Notes under the pieces: model-generated
Told to the model about the DNA's origin: nothing
Database searches by the model: none
What the model saw: the letters and a program-made list of their open reading frames with translations, nothing else
Source of the DNA: Nitrospirota bacterium
GTDB taxonomy: Bacteria; Nitrospinota_A; UBA7883; JACRGQ01
Assembly (NCBI GenBank): GCA_024275955.1
Contig: JAJRYD010000023.1
Location: forward strand, 1-64,000
Length of the DNA: 64,000 nt
Direction of reading: 5' to 3'
Program-made: the position numbers and the translations under genes
In this document: piece after piece, positions 26,286 through 34,312 of the stretch
How the letters are laid out: each line of letters begins with the position of its first letter
Position numbering within the stretch: position 1 is the stretch's first letter

Positions 26286-26320
26286 GCCGTCTGCGGGCTT
26301 GGGGTTTGCCCGCAGACGGC
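26286..26320. repeat. Perfect 13-bp hairpin in the leader of the capsid gene
   Basis: GCCGTCTGCGGGC (26286-26298) and GCCCGCAGACGGC (26308-26320) are perfect inverted repeats with a 9-base loop. They lie in the 153-base gap between the decoration-like and capsid genes, the longest gap inside the operon. No T run follows on the minus strand. The AT-rich stretch AAAAATTTAATTTTT, itself palindromic, and then the capsid ribosome-binding site follow. Confidence 0.85.
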
Positions 26321-26403
26321 GCGCGCGAAACAGCGTGGAGCAACGGGCGGACGTCCGTTTAACGGTATTGAGGTGGGATGCTGGGGTAGGTATAGCAAAC
26401 CGC

Positions 26404-27054
26404 TTAACTCCTCGCCGCTGTTGAGATGTCGATAAAGACCGAACTTGCGGAAATATATTCGATAACCCTTCCGGCTTTTAGATGGCGCATCTGTATGTTA
26501 TCGCTCTGGTCGGCAACCGGAAGCGAAGCAGAAGTTACCACAACCTCTACCGTTGAACCGTCTGTAGCGGTAAGCGTGTAGCTACCATTTGTCGAAACCG
26601 TTACAGCTGTTCCGCCTCCGTAGGCGATCGTCGTACCTGCCGCTATAAAAGCTAGGCTTTTAGTGCCGCCTTTTGTAAGCGCTGTCCTGTTTACTACTAC
26701 GCCGGTGATGTTTACCGGCTGGGCGACTATTCCGTCACCGACGGTATTGTCGTCGACCACATAAACATCTTTTGCTAAGTTTGCCTGTGTTAGACCGGCG
26801 CTGTTCATCTCGAAAAGGCCGACCATATAGCCTTCGGCCGTTTTCCCGCCGTTGGCGCCGTTTGTGTTGTCGCTCTCTTTTCGTGAAACACCAACAAAGC
26901 TCTCGCCTGCCGTATCCGATGCCGGCACCATGTAGCCGTTGGCATCCGCGCTGACCATCGCCCCTGAATAAATACGCGCCGTTGCCGCTACCGGAAGGGC
27001 GAATATTATTCCCTGCTTTCTCTCTGTCTTTCTATCTGCTGTTAAAACTGCCAC
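26404..27054 (-). CDS. Head decoration-like protein (DUF2190-like N-terminus plus Ig-like domain)
   Basis: A 216-residue protein between protease and capsid genes. The N-terminal ~115 residues (IIFALPVAATARIYSGAMV, VGVSRKESDNT) resemble small capsid-stabilising DUF2190-like proteins. The C-terminal ~75 residues form a beta domain also found in the 258-residue protein of this operon. It probably decorates the head surface. Confidence 0.65.
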   Translation of the reverse strand: MAVLTADRKTERKQGIIFALPVAATARIYSGAMVSADANGYMVPASDTAGESFVGVSRKESDNTNGANGGKTAEGYMVGLFEMNSAGLTQANLAKDVYVVDDNTVGDGIVAQPVNITGVVVNRTALTKGGTKSLAFIAAGTTIAYGGGTAVTVSTNGSYTLTATDGSTVEVVVTSASLPVADQSDNIQMRHLKAGRVIEYISASSVFIDISTAARS

Positions 27055-27066
27055 AATTTCTCTCCT

Positions 27067-28038
27067 TTACTGGTTAAAACTTTCAAAAACTTTTCTCGAT
27101 ATCCCTAGAAGCTTGTTGATCTTTTCCTGCGTTTCGCTGAGTGGAAATTTTCCATTCCCTTTCTTTGCAATTTCGACAAGCTCTCCCATCTGCACCATCG
27201 GCCTGCTGTTGACAAGAAAACTGCCGAACCCTTGAGGGTCCGACACTGCGTAGGAGACTGCCCATTCCTTCTGGGCTGGAAGAATTTTCCCTTCGGCTAT
27301 CGCAGAATTAACTTTTGCTTCGAGATCTCTTTGCTTTATTTCCGCAAGCTCTACTTTAAGCGTCTGCCACTCCTCTACCGTCGGCCTGCCCTCTTCCTGC
27401 TGTAAACGGTTCGCATTTTTTTCAATGGCGGCGGCAACCTCTACCGTAGATATTTCTATAGGCAAACCTGCCGCCTCTTTAAGCGCGGCTAAATCCTTTT
27501 GGAGCGATTCCACTTCGCCAAGCCTCGTAAAAAGGCTTTCCGACAGTTCGGAATTTCCTGCGTCATCAGGAAGGCCAAGAAACTCCTTTAGCCGTGTTAA
27601 CAATTCATCCATTTTCTCCTCCATCTCAAGTTGATTAAAAAGCGGCTTCATAGCCGGTATGTTTGGGTGGTTGGTAAGACCGAGGCTCACCAACTTTTCT
27701 ATATAAAGTTTTCCATCTTTTGACTCTTCCGGGCTGAACGTGAAGACAGGCGAGAGGTAGCGAAACTTTTTTTCCCGTATCATCGCCTCTGCTTCTTTTG
27801 TCCATTCCAGCTCTCCGTAAAGGCCGTCCGGCTCTGCCTTTAGCGAATCTGCCAAGAGCAATCCTGCCGTTTGCGCATCTTTCGATTCGAAAGATGCGTG
27901 CGCAAAGTCGACAGGTATGCCGGCCTGCTCCGCTTTGGCTATTTGCAAAACCCTTTGCAAGGTATCTTCGTTTATTATCTGTAGGCCGCGCTCATGCTGA
28001 AAGTTTCCGAGTGGAACTGCAAGCACTCTTCTTTTCAT
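27067..28038 (-). CDS. Mu I (gp32)-like phage protease / scaffold
   Basis: A 323-residue protein of the Mu gp32 protease family. N-terminal landmarks are IPVDFAHASFESKDAQTAG, EWTKEAEAMIREKKFRYLSP and LVSLGLTNHPNIPAM. The C-terminal half is helical (about 130-260), as expected for an internal scaffold. Its ATG overlaps the portal stop by four bases. The protease matures the head and removes the scaffold before packaging. Confidence 0.88.
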   Translation of the reverse strand: MKRRVLAVPLGNFQHERGLQIINEDTLQRVLQIAKAEQAGIPVDFAHASFESKDAQTAGLLLADSLKAEPDGLYGELEWTKEAEAMIREKKFRYLSPVFTFSPEESKDGKLYIEKLVSLGLTNHPNIPAMKPLFNQLEMEEKMDELLTRLKEFLGLPDDAGNSELSESLFTRLGEVESLQKDLAALKEAAGLPIEISTVEVAAAIEKNANRLQQEEGRPTVEEWQTLKVELAEIKQRDLEAKVNSAIAEGKILPAQKEWAVSYAVSDPQGFGSFLVNSRPMVQMGELVEIAKKGNGKFPLSETQEKINKLLGISRKVFESFNQ

Positions 28039-29267
28039 TTTGTCACCTCAGAGAGAAGCTGGTCGTTTTTTGCCGGTTCGCTTATGCCGGCCGCACCGTA
28101 AACCTGCGAAAGAGAAACAGGCACGCCCATCTCATGGAGCTTTTTGAGGCTATCGAGTTTTTCCATACGAGAAGAGCCGTCATCAAAATCGGTTACGAAC
28201 GACGGGTAGCTTTTCATTTCGCCGAAATTCATTTTTACAAGCGGGATTATAAAATCGCGGGTTAAGGTTTCATCGAGAGAGGCACAGTCGAAACGGACTA
28301 TATCCCGCCTTACCATGTCGTGAATATTGCCGAGGGAGTATGAACCGCTTTTGCCTTGCTCTGTTGTGAGTGTTTGGCCAAGCACACGCTTGCTCTTCTG
28401 CGCGTTGAAAAATTCGACGGCATTTTGAAAAAGATCGTGGCTACCGCTTAGTTTCGATTCTATAAACTCAATCGTGGTATCATCGCTAATAACCGCCGCC
28501 GCATCGGAGCCTAGATTGTAGACAGCTTTTTTTAATATCTCCCGCGATTTTTCATCCGCTGTCGGCTTGAACTTCCCTAATCTTAACGGAATGCCGTAAA
28601 TATCCATAAACGACATCCAGTCTTTCATCGAATAATTTGTAAAAAGAAAGTACCACGCGAGGCCACGGTAAAGCCCGCCGCGCAAAGGGCCGCCAGCGGA
28701 AGCGCGGTAGGTATGATATATGAACTTTTGCCGTGGAAGCTTTTGGCCGTTGATCTCACCGTTTGGCAGGTAGTTTGGAAAGCCTAGTACCTCTTCCGGT
28801 TTTTCAAGGCTGGCAAAGGTAAAAAGCGACTGCGGGCAGAAGTTTATTTTTTCTATTACCATTAACCCGTCTACCACCTTGTAGATAAGCTCGGCTATGG
28901 AAAAACCTTTGCCTATCGCTGTCAGCAGATCGTGCATAATCTGCGTGCGGCCTTCAAGGTTTTCCCACACGGATCTTACAAACTCCGCCTGTTTTTTTGC
29001 TTCCGCCCTATCGGAGGCTGGAACTACTCTTCTTAGTTTTGACGCGGCGGACGATATCCGTGTCTGCATGACGGTTGCGAGATGAATATCCTTTTCTTCC
29101 ATCTCGTCAAAGAACTCCATCGCATTTTTGCACTGGCCTGAATCCAGCTCCCTTAAGAGCAAGGCAAGCTTTGCCGGCGTAACGCTTCCCGAATAGCCGC
29201 GCCTCCATACTGCTTGCCCCGCGTTTATAATTCCGACATCCGGTTTGAACTTTTGTAAGCTGTTCAT
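28035..29267 (-). CDS. Mu gp29-like portal protein (DUF935)
   Basis: A 410-residue portal protein of the DUF935 family: MEEKDIHLATVMQTRISS, VERR-like SVWENLEGRTQIMHDLL, the GPLRGGLYRGLAWYFLFTNYSMKDWMSF segment (read here in two parts), YGIPLRLGKF and TLTRDFIIPLVKMNFG. The portal forms the DNA-entry ring of the head. In Mu and most relatives the next gene is the MuF-type head morphogenesis gene; here the protease gene overlaps directly. Confidence 0.9.
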   Translation of the reverse strand: MNSLQKFKPDVGIINAGQAVWRRGYSGSVTPAKLALLLRELDSGQCKNAMEFFDEMEEKDIHLATVMQTRISSAASKLRRVVPASDRAEAKKQAEFVRSVWENLEGRTQIMHDLLTAIGKGFSIAELIYKVVDGLMVIEKINFCPQSLFTFASLEKPEEVLGFPNYLPNGEINGQKLPRQKFIYHTYRASAGGPLRGGLYRGLAWYFLFTNYSMKDWMSFMDIYGIPLRLGKFKPTADEKSREILKKAVYNLGSDAAAVISDDTTIEFIESKLSGSHDLFQNAVEFFNAQKSKRVLGQTLTTEQGKSGSYSLGNIHDMVRRDIVRFDCASLDETLTRDFIIPLVKMNFGEMKSYPSFVTDFDDGSSRMEKLDSLKKLHEMGVPVSLSQVYGAAGISEPAKNDQLLSEVTK

Positions 29268-29271
29268 CGCA

Positions 29272-30771
29272 TTACCATCTCCATTTTTCTGTTTTGGTGA
29301 AATTCTTTTGCCTTGTTGAAATTGACTCGTATGAAACGCCTGCCTCTTCTGTCTGACGCGAAGCGTGGCAACAAAGCAGTATCGCCCACGCTATATCGGC
29401 GTGATGATCCGGCGATGACGCTACGGTGAAGATTATGTTCCCCGATTCCGTAACTTTCTGCTCTATGCTTCCAAGCTGTGCGATGATAGATCTTTCAAGA
29501 GGCAGGCGAAGCTTTCTATCCAGCAGCATCATCCGCGCTTTGTTTACCATCTTCGATTTTATCTGCGACGTAAAATGAACCGGAATGACGATAGAGCCGT
29601 AGGCCTGCTCCAGCTTTTCGGCAAGCGGCAGGCCTATGCCTGTGGCATCTATCGCCAGCCTTGTGATGCCGTTTTGCATCGTAGCCTTTAAAATATTTTC
29701 CTGGCTTGTGAAATCTACATCTCTCAGGCGCACGAGCATCCTCGCTTCCATTGTGCCGTCAACCTTGTCCATTACAAAAAGTACCGATTCGTCTCTCTTT
29801 CTTCCTACATCGAAACCGGCTAACAGCCTTCCTTTGACGCTCTCTTTTAGCCATTGCCATTCGGAGGCAAGCGGCACTCTGCTTAGTGAAAGGAACTTCA
29901 GCTCCGCGTCCGGCTAAACGCCGAAACTTGGCGTGGCATTTTCATGTAGCAACTCCACGGTAAAAACGGAACTTTCTGAATCTAAAAACTGTAGTTCCGA
30001 CTCCTGCCTGAATGCCGGTTCCGGCATTGACGAATAGATAGCGAGCATAGAGGGGGTCCCGAAACTTTTTACTCTCTTGGCTGTCACAAGTTTCGGGGCC
30101 TCCCTCTTTGCGCGGTTTATATCTACGCATAGTGAAGAGCATTCCCACCACGGGATGCTGTAAAGGTTGAAATTTTCGAGCTTGCCTTTTGATATATCGT
30201 GAAAGATTCCGCTCTTGCCGAGGGGGCTACTTTCTATTACAAGCGAGTGCGATGCTGACCTTGACGTAACGTGCAATGCTCCTTCGTATATCTCTCTGGC
30301 GGCGCGGCAATGCGGAAGTTCTGAAATGCCTACGTCTCCGCCTTTGCCTCTTGGTGCTTTGGACGCAAGGGAACGGAGTACCGACCTGTTTCCATAGGCA
30401 TCTTCGAAAACCAGCTCTGTTTTTGAACGGCCTACCCTTTTCTTTTTGAATCTTTTTGGGATTGATTCGTACATAGCATCGGCATACTCTATCTTTCCTT
30501 TCGCCTCTTCTAGATTTAGGCTTATGAATGTGCCTGAGTAGTTTCTTTGCAGTTGCGAACGGATAAACATTTTAAGAGTCATAACCCAGCTACCGCCGAC
30601 CCTTCTGCTTTTGAGGATGGAGATAAACTTTGACTCATCTAGAAGAAAACTTTTTTGCCAATCGTCTAAAGTTACGGCACCCCCTTCCACCTTTACAAGA
30701 TTTGCGGCGAAGTTTACAGGGTTTAGCAACCAGCTAAGCATATCGCCATGCAAAGCAACCGTCTTTGACAT
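29272..30771 (-). pseudogene. Mu gp28-like large terminase, interrupted by one in-frame TAG
   Basis: Two frames encode the large terminase. The ATPase part (29914-30771, 285 residues) has LDDWQKSFLLDESKFISILKSRRVGGSW, here the Walker A-like R-rich loop of gp28 proteins, and FEDAYGNRSVLRSLASKAPRGKGGDVG; the latter two are quoted in pieces. The nuclease part (29272-29877) begins AGFDVGRKRDESVLFVMD and has IAIDATG-like RLAIDATGIG. The TAG at 29916-29914 is followed in the same frame by 12 sense codons leading into the nuclease part, and the joined length of 499 fits gp28. The second frame has a GTG but no ribosome-binding site. Either a nonsense mutation, amber read-through or a split enzyme. 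Confidence 0.82.
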
Positions 30772-30773
30772 CT

Positions 30774-31424
30774 TTAGCTACCTTCCTTTTCCATTAGATA
30801 TTTTTTATGCAGTTCCTGCATAAACTCGATTTCGGGGAGTTCCTTTTCGTCTATCAGGCCTTTAAATTTCTTAACGATTGATTGTTTTTTGCTTTTAAAC
30901 TCTAAGGCGAGCGTTTCGCTGGTAGACAGCTCATTTTCGACAAGCTCTATTAACTTTAGCGCGAGTGCTGATGAGAGCTTCTCGCTTGACGGCTCTCCTT
31001 TAACAGCGCGCAGTGATGAGATATTCAGCTTTCTATAGTCATTCGTGATTTTGATTACATCTTTTATATCTAGCGACTCAAGGCCTTCTTCCTGCATCGC
31101 GTAGCGCCTGAGAGAATCGACATAGACGGCATGTTCCAGCGCCGCCTGCAGGTGCGAAACATCTTGCCCTTCTTTCGCGCCTTTTAGAAATTCGCCAACA
31201 ATCTCCGCGCCGCTTTGCTTGTATGGGAATATCCTTTTAGCATCTGACGGGATAGGCTTTGCGCGCTTAAAGCTTTCTATCACTTTTAGCGTTACCTTTT
31301 CTTTGAGCTCTCTTCTTATCTGCCCTTGTATCTGCCTTCCTGTTTTGCCGTTGACCAGCCCTTTTTTGATTATTTCGATAACTGTTTTCGAGAGGCGAAG
31401 CTCTTTTTTTCTTTTAGTCGGCAT
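30774..31424 (-). CDS. Mu gp27-like small terminase (DUF3486)
   Basis: A 216-residue helical DNA-binding protein of the DUF3486 family, which recognises the DNA to be packaged. The N-terminus (RLSKTVIEIIKKGLVNGKTGRQIQGQI) forms a helix-turn-helix, with a long helical middle and a C-terminal tail ending in LHKKYLMEKEGS. The ATG at 31424 is chosen; an upstream extension to 31472 would overlap the winged-helix gene by about 60 bases. It precedes the large terminase by two bases. Confidence 0.82.
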   Translation of the reverse strand: MPTKRKKELRLSKTVIEIIKKGLVNGKTGRQIQGQIRRELKEKVTLKVIESFKRAKPIPSDAKRIFPYKQSGAEIVGEFLKGAKEGQDVSHLQAALEHAVYVDSLRRYAMQEEGLESLDIKDVIKITNDYRKLNISSLRAVKGEPSSEKLSSALALKLIELVENELSTSETLALEFKSKKQSIVKKFKGLIDEKELPEIEFMQELHKKYLMEKEGS

Positions 31425-32013
31425 CTTCGCCACCCCATGCTTCGGAGGAGCTGTTCTCGACGACATCGACACCTTTAGCGGTAAGGCGCGCCATGAAAAC
31501 CTGATCGCCGCCGAGGCTGAAAGACTTGATTTCCAAAAGCTCGTTCTGCCCCAAGTACCATATGTGAAACCTAATCTCCTCTAGGAGGAGGTTTAAAAAA
31601 CCTGAATCGCGAAACTCCTCCAATATCTCGGTATCTTCATTAAAAAACGTTTGGAAGGAATAGCAGTAGGCTAGGATGCCGCGCCGTATCTCCTTTTTAT
31701 ATTCAAGCTTCGCGAACTCTCTGCATGAAGCTTCTATGCCTCTTACTTTTATCGCGCCGTCGAGAAGATCTATCCCTTTTGTAGTTACCTGTATCGAATG
31801 TGCCGACCATGTTTTGCGAAGCGTGACGAGCCCTTTTTGCTGGAGATAATCGAAAAGCTCTCTTGCGTGCTCTATCGTTAAAGCCGAAAACCTATTTTTA
31901 AGGTTGGCGACAATCGCCCTGTCGGTTAATGGATGCAGGTAAAGGTCTGATGCCTGCTGAAGGATATGTTTTCTTACTACTTTCTTCTTCGCGACATTAA
32001 GGTTTGGTGTCAT
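31414..32013 (-). CDS. Winged-helix protein of the phage-like operon
   Basis: A 199-residue protein whose first ~100 residues form a winged helix (HPLTDRAIVANLKNRFSALTIEHARELFDYLQQKGLVTLRK in pieces, then VTTKGIDLLDG). The C-terminal half repeats a similar pattern (FHIWYLGQNELLEIKSFS, LTAKGVDVVENS). Similar proteins occur between lysis and terminase genes of Mu-like phages. It may regulate transcription or assist packaging. Start GTG or ATG near 32013 is supported by four-base overlap with the upstream stop. Confidence 0.65.
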   Translation of the reverse strand: MTPNLNVAKKKVVRKHILQQASDLYLHPLTDRAIVANLKNRFSALTIEHARELFDYLQQKGLVTLRKTWSAHSIQVTTKGIDLLDGAIKVRGIEASCREFAKLEYKKEIRRGILAYCYSFQTFFNEDTEILEEFRDSGFLNLLLEEIRFHIWYLGQNELLEIKSFSLGGDQVFMARLTAKGVDVVENSSSEAWGGEDAD

Positions 32014-32432
32014 CTGATTTTGGTCCCTCCATTGTTAAGTGCTTGGTAGATGGAGTCGATCTTATGATTGATAGTCGCTGTGAACGCTCCGAACTCCTGC
32101 CTAGTTACAAATAGATTGGCATAAGCGGTTTTTTGCGCTCTTAAATGGTTTTTAATTTCATTCTTATTAAACCTGTTTTGGTCTTCTATCTTTTTGTCTA
32201 ACGCTTTAATTTGACCTTCGATCCCAGTGACTATCGACCTGAGAGCAATCTTCATTTCTGCTTCGTTTCTTTTAACCATTCTCTTTAGGTCGCTACCTGT
32301 TTTATCCATCCTGCTGAAACCAGATTCCATTTTCCCATCTATTGAATGAAGGGTTCTTTTGGCGAGGAAGAAAATTACTGACCAGCCTACGCCAAGAACG
32401 AAAACTACAAACTGAGCTATTACTTTTTCCAT
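32010..32432 (-). CDS. Small phage membrane protein with coiled coil
   Basis: A 140-residue protein: an N-terminal membrane helix (FVVFVLGVGWSVIFFLA, about 8-24) followed by a long coiled coil (about 35-90). This form is common among accessory proteins in the lysis region of Mu-like prophages (DUF2730-like). Function unknown; it overlaps the winged-helix gene by four bases. Confidence 0.6.
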   Translation of the reverse strand: MEKVIAQFVVFVLGVGWSVIFFLAKRTLHSIDGKMESGFSRMDKTGSDLKRMVKRNEAEMKIALRSIVTGIEGQIKALDKKIEDQNRFNKNEIKNHLRAQKTAYANLFVTRQEFGAFTATINHKIDSIYQALNNGGTKIR

Positions 32433-32444
32433 TTTTAAATCCCG

Positions 32445-32837
32445 CTAGAGCAATAAGAGTAGAATCACCGCGCCGCTCGCTGCAGAGACGGCCCACGTTA
32501 TAAATCTTTGGCCCGCAACACGGCGGCGCAGTGACTCTTCATTTTTTTCCATTACTTCTACGACATCATTCAGGTACTCGGCATGTGCCAGACATTCGGC
32601 TGATTCCTTTTCCAGCCCTGCAACTCTTTTTTTCGCGTTTTGGAGACGCGCTTCCGTCGCTTTGAGGCCTCCTTTCAAAAGCATGTTGATTTTGCGGCAG
32701 GTGGAGACCTCTTCTTTTAGCGACGCGTTTATCTTTTTGTACTGCTTCTGCTTTGAAGATGACGCCGCTAGAGCAACAGGCATGGCCAAGCCAAGAAAAA
32801 GGAAGACGGCTAGAACCGTGGATAATCTACGCGCCAT
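32445..32837 (-). CDS. Phage membrane protein with signal peptide, coiled coil and C-terminal helix
   Basis: A 130-residue protein with a signal-type N-terminus (VLAVFLFLGLAMPVALAA), a helical coiled middle rich in Lys and Glu, and a C-terminal membrane helix (WAVSAASGAVILLLLL). The layout would span the envelope, as do spanins, but no lipobox is present. Its place next to holin and lysin supports a lysis role; this is inference. Confidence 0.55.
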   Translation of the reverse strand: MARRLSTVLAVFLFLGLAMPVALAASSSKQKQYKKINASLKEEVSTCRKINMLLKGGLKATEARLQNAKKRVAGLEKESAECLAHAEYLNDVVEVMEKNEESLRRRVAGQRFITWAVSAASGAVILLLLL

Positions 32838-33142
32838 TATCTAAGCCTTTCCAGCAGTAGCCGTTTGCTCTGCAACGTTTCTGCTTTTAATTCTAGTTTT
32901 TGGATTTTTTTCTCCAGCTCTTCTATTTTTCCGGCTAATTCTTTGTCGGTTTGTTCGTAAAGTTTTTGTTGTTCCTCATTTTTCTTTTTGCGAATATCTT
33001 CAAGCTTGGCTATCCGTTTTTTGTATGGAGAGATATCCGGCCTCTCTGGCGGCGACAAAAAAAGAGCAAACGACACGACAACAAAACCTGCCAAAAACAG
33101 CCAGATAAACGGACGGCGGATATCTTTTTTAAATCGCTTCAT
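32837..33142 (-). CDS. Possible inner-membrane spanin-like protein
   Basis: A 101-residue protein: N-terminal membrane helix (FIWLFLAGFVVVSFALFL, about 12-29) then a periplasmic coiled coil of ~65 residues. This matches the shape of Rz-type i-spanins, which connect inner and outer membranes during lysis. Overlaps the lysin gene by four bases and the next gene by one base. No o-spanin lipoprotein was found embedded in it. Confidence 0.5.
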   Translation of the reverse strand: MKRFKKDIRRPFIWLFLAGFVVVSFALFLSPPERPDISPYKKRIAKLEDIRKKKNEEQQKLYEQTDKELAGKIEELEKKIQKLELKAETLQSKRLLLERLR

Positions 33143-33714
33143 CTATTCCAGCTCCTGTAGAGAGGCTCCCACCTGTTTAATATTTTTTTCGGGTATTCAA
33201 TATTTTCACGGCAGAAAATATCTTTCCTGAATTTTAGGCAACAGTTTAGATTTAGATCTCTGCATGAATTGAGCTCTTTATAAATCCAGCCGAGTCCGCC
33301 GTTGTAGGCTCTTAAGGTCAGTGGCCATCTTTGGTTTTTGGGCTGACCTTTTTTTTCAATCTTTTGGTAGAGGAACTCGTCGTAAAAGACCATAGCCTTT
33401 ATCGACCATTTCCAGTCGTACCTGATATCTGGCCTTGCCCCTTGAGCTACTTTGAGCGTTGAGTATCTTTTTGATATCCATCGCGCGGTTTGCGGGGTGA
33501 ACTGCGAAAGGCCAGCGGCATACTTTGATTCTGCCTTAGAGTTCCAGTTGGACTCTTGTCTTATCTGCGCGGCGAATATAGATACCTTTTGGTCCATTCC
33601 CCAAACGAAGCGAACCTGCTTTATGAGGAACCTTTTGTACTTGAGGTTGACTCCGTCCCGCGGCGCCATCGCAGAGGGGATGACTAACATTATGGCTAGA
33701 AGTCCGTTAATCAT
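33139..33714 (-). CDS. Lytic transglycosylase (SLT domain), phage endolysin
   Basis: A 191-residue wall-degrading enzyme. After an N-terminal signal-like helix (MINGLLAIMLVIPSAMA) comes the SLT fold: FAAQIRQESNWNSKAES with the catalytic Glu, AAGLSQFTPQTARWI, then LRAYNGGLGW. Such enzymes cleave the glycan strand to release particles. The ATG at 33714 overlaps the holin stop (ATGA), so they are coupled; the frame is open to 33933 but that part lies inside the holin gene. Confidence 0.88.
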   Translation of the reverse strand: MINGLLAIMLVIPSAMAPRDGVNLKYKRFLIKQVRFVWGMDQKVSIFAAQIRQESNWNSKAESKYAAGLSQFTPQTARWISKRYSTLKVAQGARPDIRYDWKWSIKAMVFYDEFLYQKIEKKGQPKNQRWPLTLRAYNGGLGWIYKELNSCRDLNLNCCLKFRKDIFCRENIEYPKKILNRWEPLYRSWNR

Positions 33715-34082
33715 ATTCCGCCTGCCACTGCGAATATAATGGAAACTGCCATTGCCGAGATGAGAATCGTCTGGCTCAACGCTATTAAGGCTTTGGAAAG
33801 ATTTTCTGGTTTTCCGTTTTCTGCCTCCTCTAGCACTTTTTGGTAAGAGCTTTGGAGGTCTATATATGGAAACATCGATTTGCGTACAAAGTGGAAAATG
33901 ACAAGGCCGGCCCCTACGACGGCGGTTTTCCACAAAATCAGCCTTATATCATTCCTTGTTCCAAAGACGAGGAACGGAATGAAACAAAGAAGATAGGTAG
34001 GAAATAGCCTCACCAGACCTAACCTCACTTTTTCTGAGATTTTCTGCTTTTGCTCTTTGTTGTTTTTGCTCTCGTAACCCAT
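33711..34082 (-). CDS. Putative phage holin
   Basis: A 123-residue membrane protein with two or three hydrophobic segments (LFPTYLLCFIPFLVFG, LILWKTAVVGAGLVIFHFV, and a C-terminal TILISAMAVSIIFAVAGGI). It is the first gene of the phage-like operon and is coupled to the SLT lysin. Size and topology fit Mu-type holins, which permeabilise the inner membrane. No ribosome-binding site is obvious. Confidence 0.7.
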   Translation of the reverse strand: MGYESKNNKEQKQKISEKVRLGLVRLFPTYLLCFIPFLVFGTRNDIRLILWKTAVVGAGLVIFHFVRKSMFPYIDLQSSYQKVLEEAENGKPENLSKALIALSQTILISAMAVSIIFAVAGGI

Positions 34083-34083
34083 G

Positions 34084-34102
34084 AACCGAAATTTAACCGA
34101 AA
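34084..34102. promoter_or_regulatory. Two direct AACCGAAA repeats before the holin gene
   Basis: AACCGAAA occurs at 34084-34091 and 34095-34102, an 11-base period, immediately upstream of the holin start (read TTTCGGTT on the minus strand). One helical turn of spacing is typical of tandem operator half-sites. No repressor gene lies in the element, so a host factor would have to bind. Confidence 0.35.
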
Positions 34103-34274
34103 GTTTGGCTTTAGGGAACAGCTGTTGGCCGGTTTGGAGGCTTTCTTGAATGAAGGGAGTTTTGCAGAGTTTAGTTCTTTGGAAAGCTTTGGAAGGTATG
34201 ACCGATTTGGCATTTGAGAAGTGGTGGATAATTTCTTAAGGGGTAATATTGAGAATTGATGGTAATTGCATGAT

Positions 34275-34303
34275 TTGACAAGGCTTAAAATTTGCAATAT
34301 ATT
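34275..34303 (+). promoter_or_regulatory. Promoter of tRNA-Leu
   Basis: TTGACA (34275-34280) and TATATT (34298-34303) are separated by exactly 17 bases and end nine bases before the tRNA. It is one of the best sigma-70 matches in the window. Confidence 0.85.
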
Positions 34304-34312
34304 GTACTGGTT

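Larger units (their letters stand above)
16624..34082 (-). mobile_element. Mu-type head/packaging operon without integration genes (prophage remnant or GTA candidate)
   Basis: A single minus-strand run of about 24 tightly packed genes between glyA and tRNA-Leu. In transcription order it has lysis genes (holin, SLT lysin, two small membrane proteins), a winged-helix protein, Mu gp27-like and gp28-like terminase, gp29 portal, gp32-like protease, a decoration-like protein, gpT capsid, gp36 and gp37 connectors, and nine structural genes of unknown type with fibre and receptor-binding ends. I find no transposase (MuA/B), integrase, repressor, replication gene, sheath, long tape measure or MuF gene. 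Base composition resembles the host. Ends are set by gene content; no att repeats were seen. Confidence 0.85.

Noticed and set aside
34025-34297. 90-codon minus-strand frame upstream of the holin gene
   Set aside because: It lies over the tRNA-Leu promoter, overlaps the holin by 58 bases, has Ser/Lys-rich composition with no motif and no ribosome-binding site.
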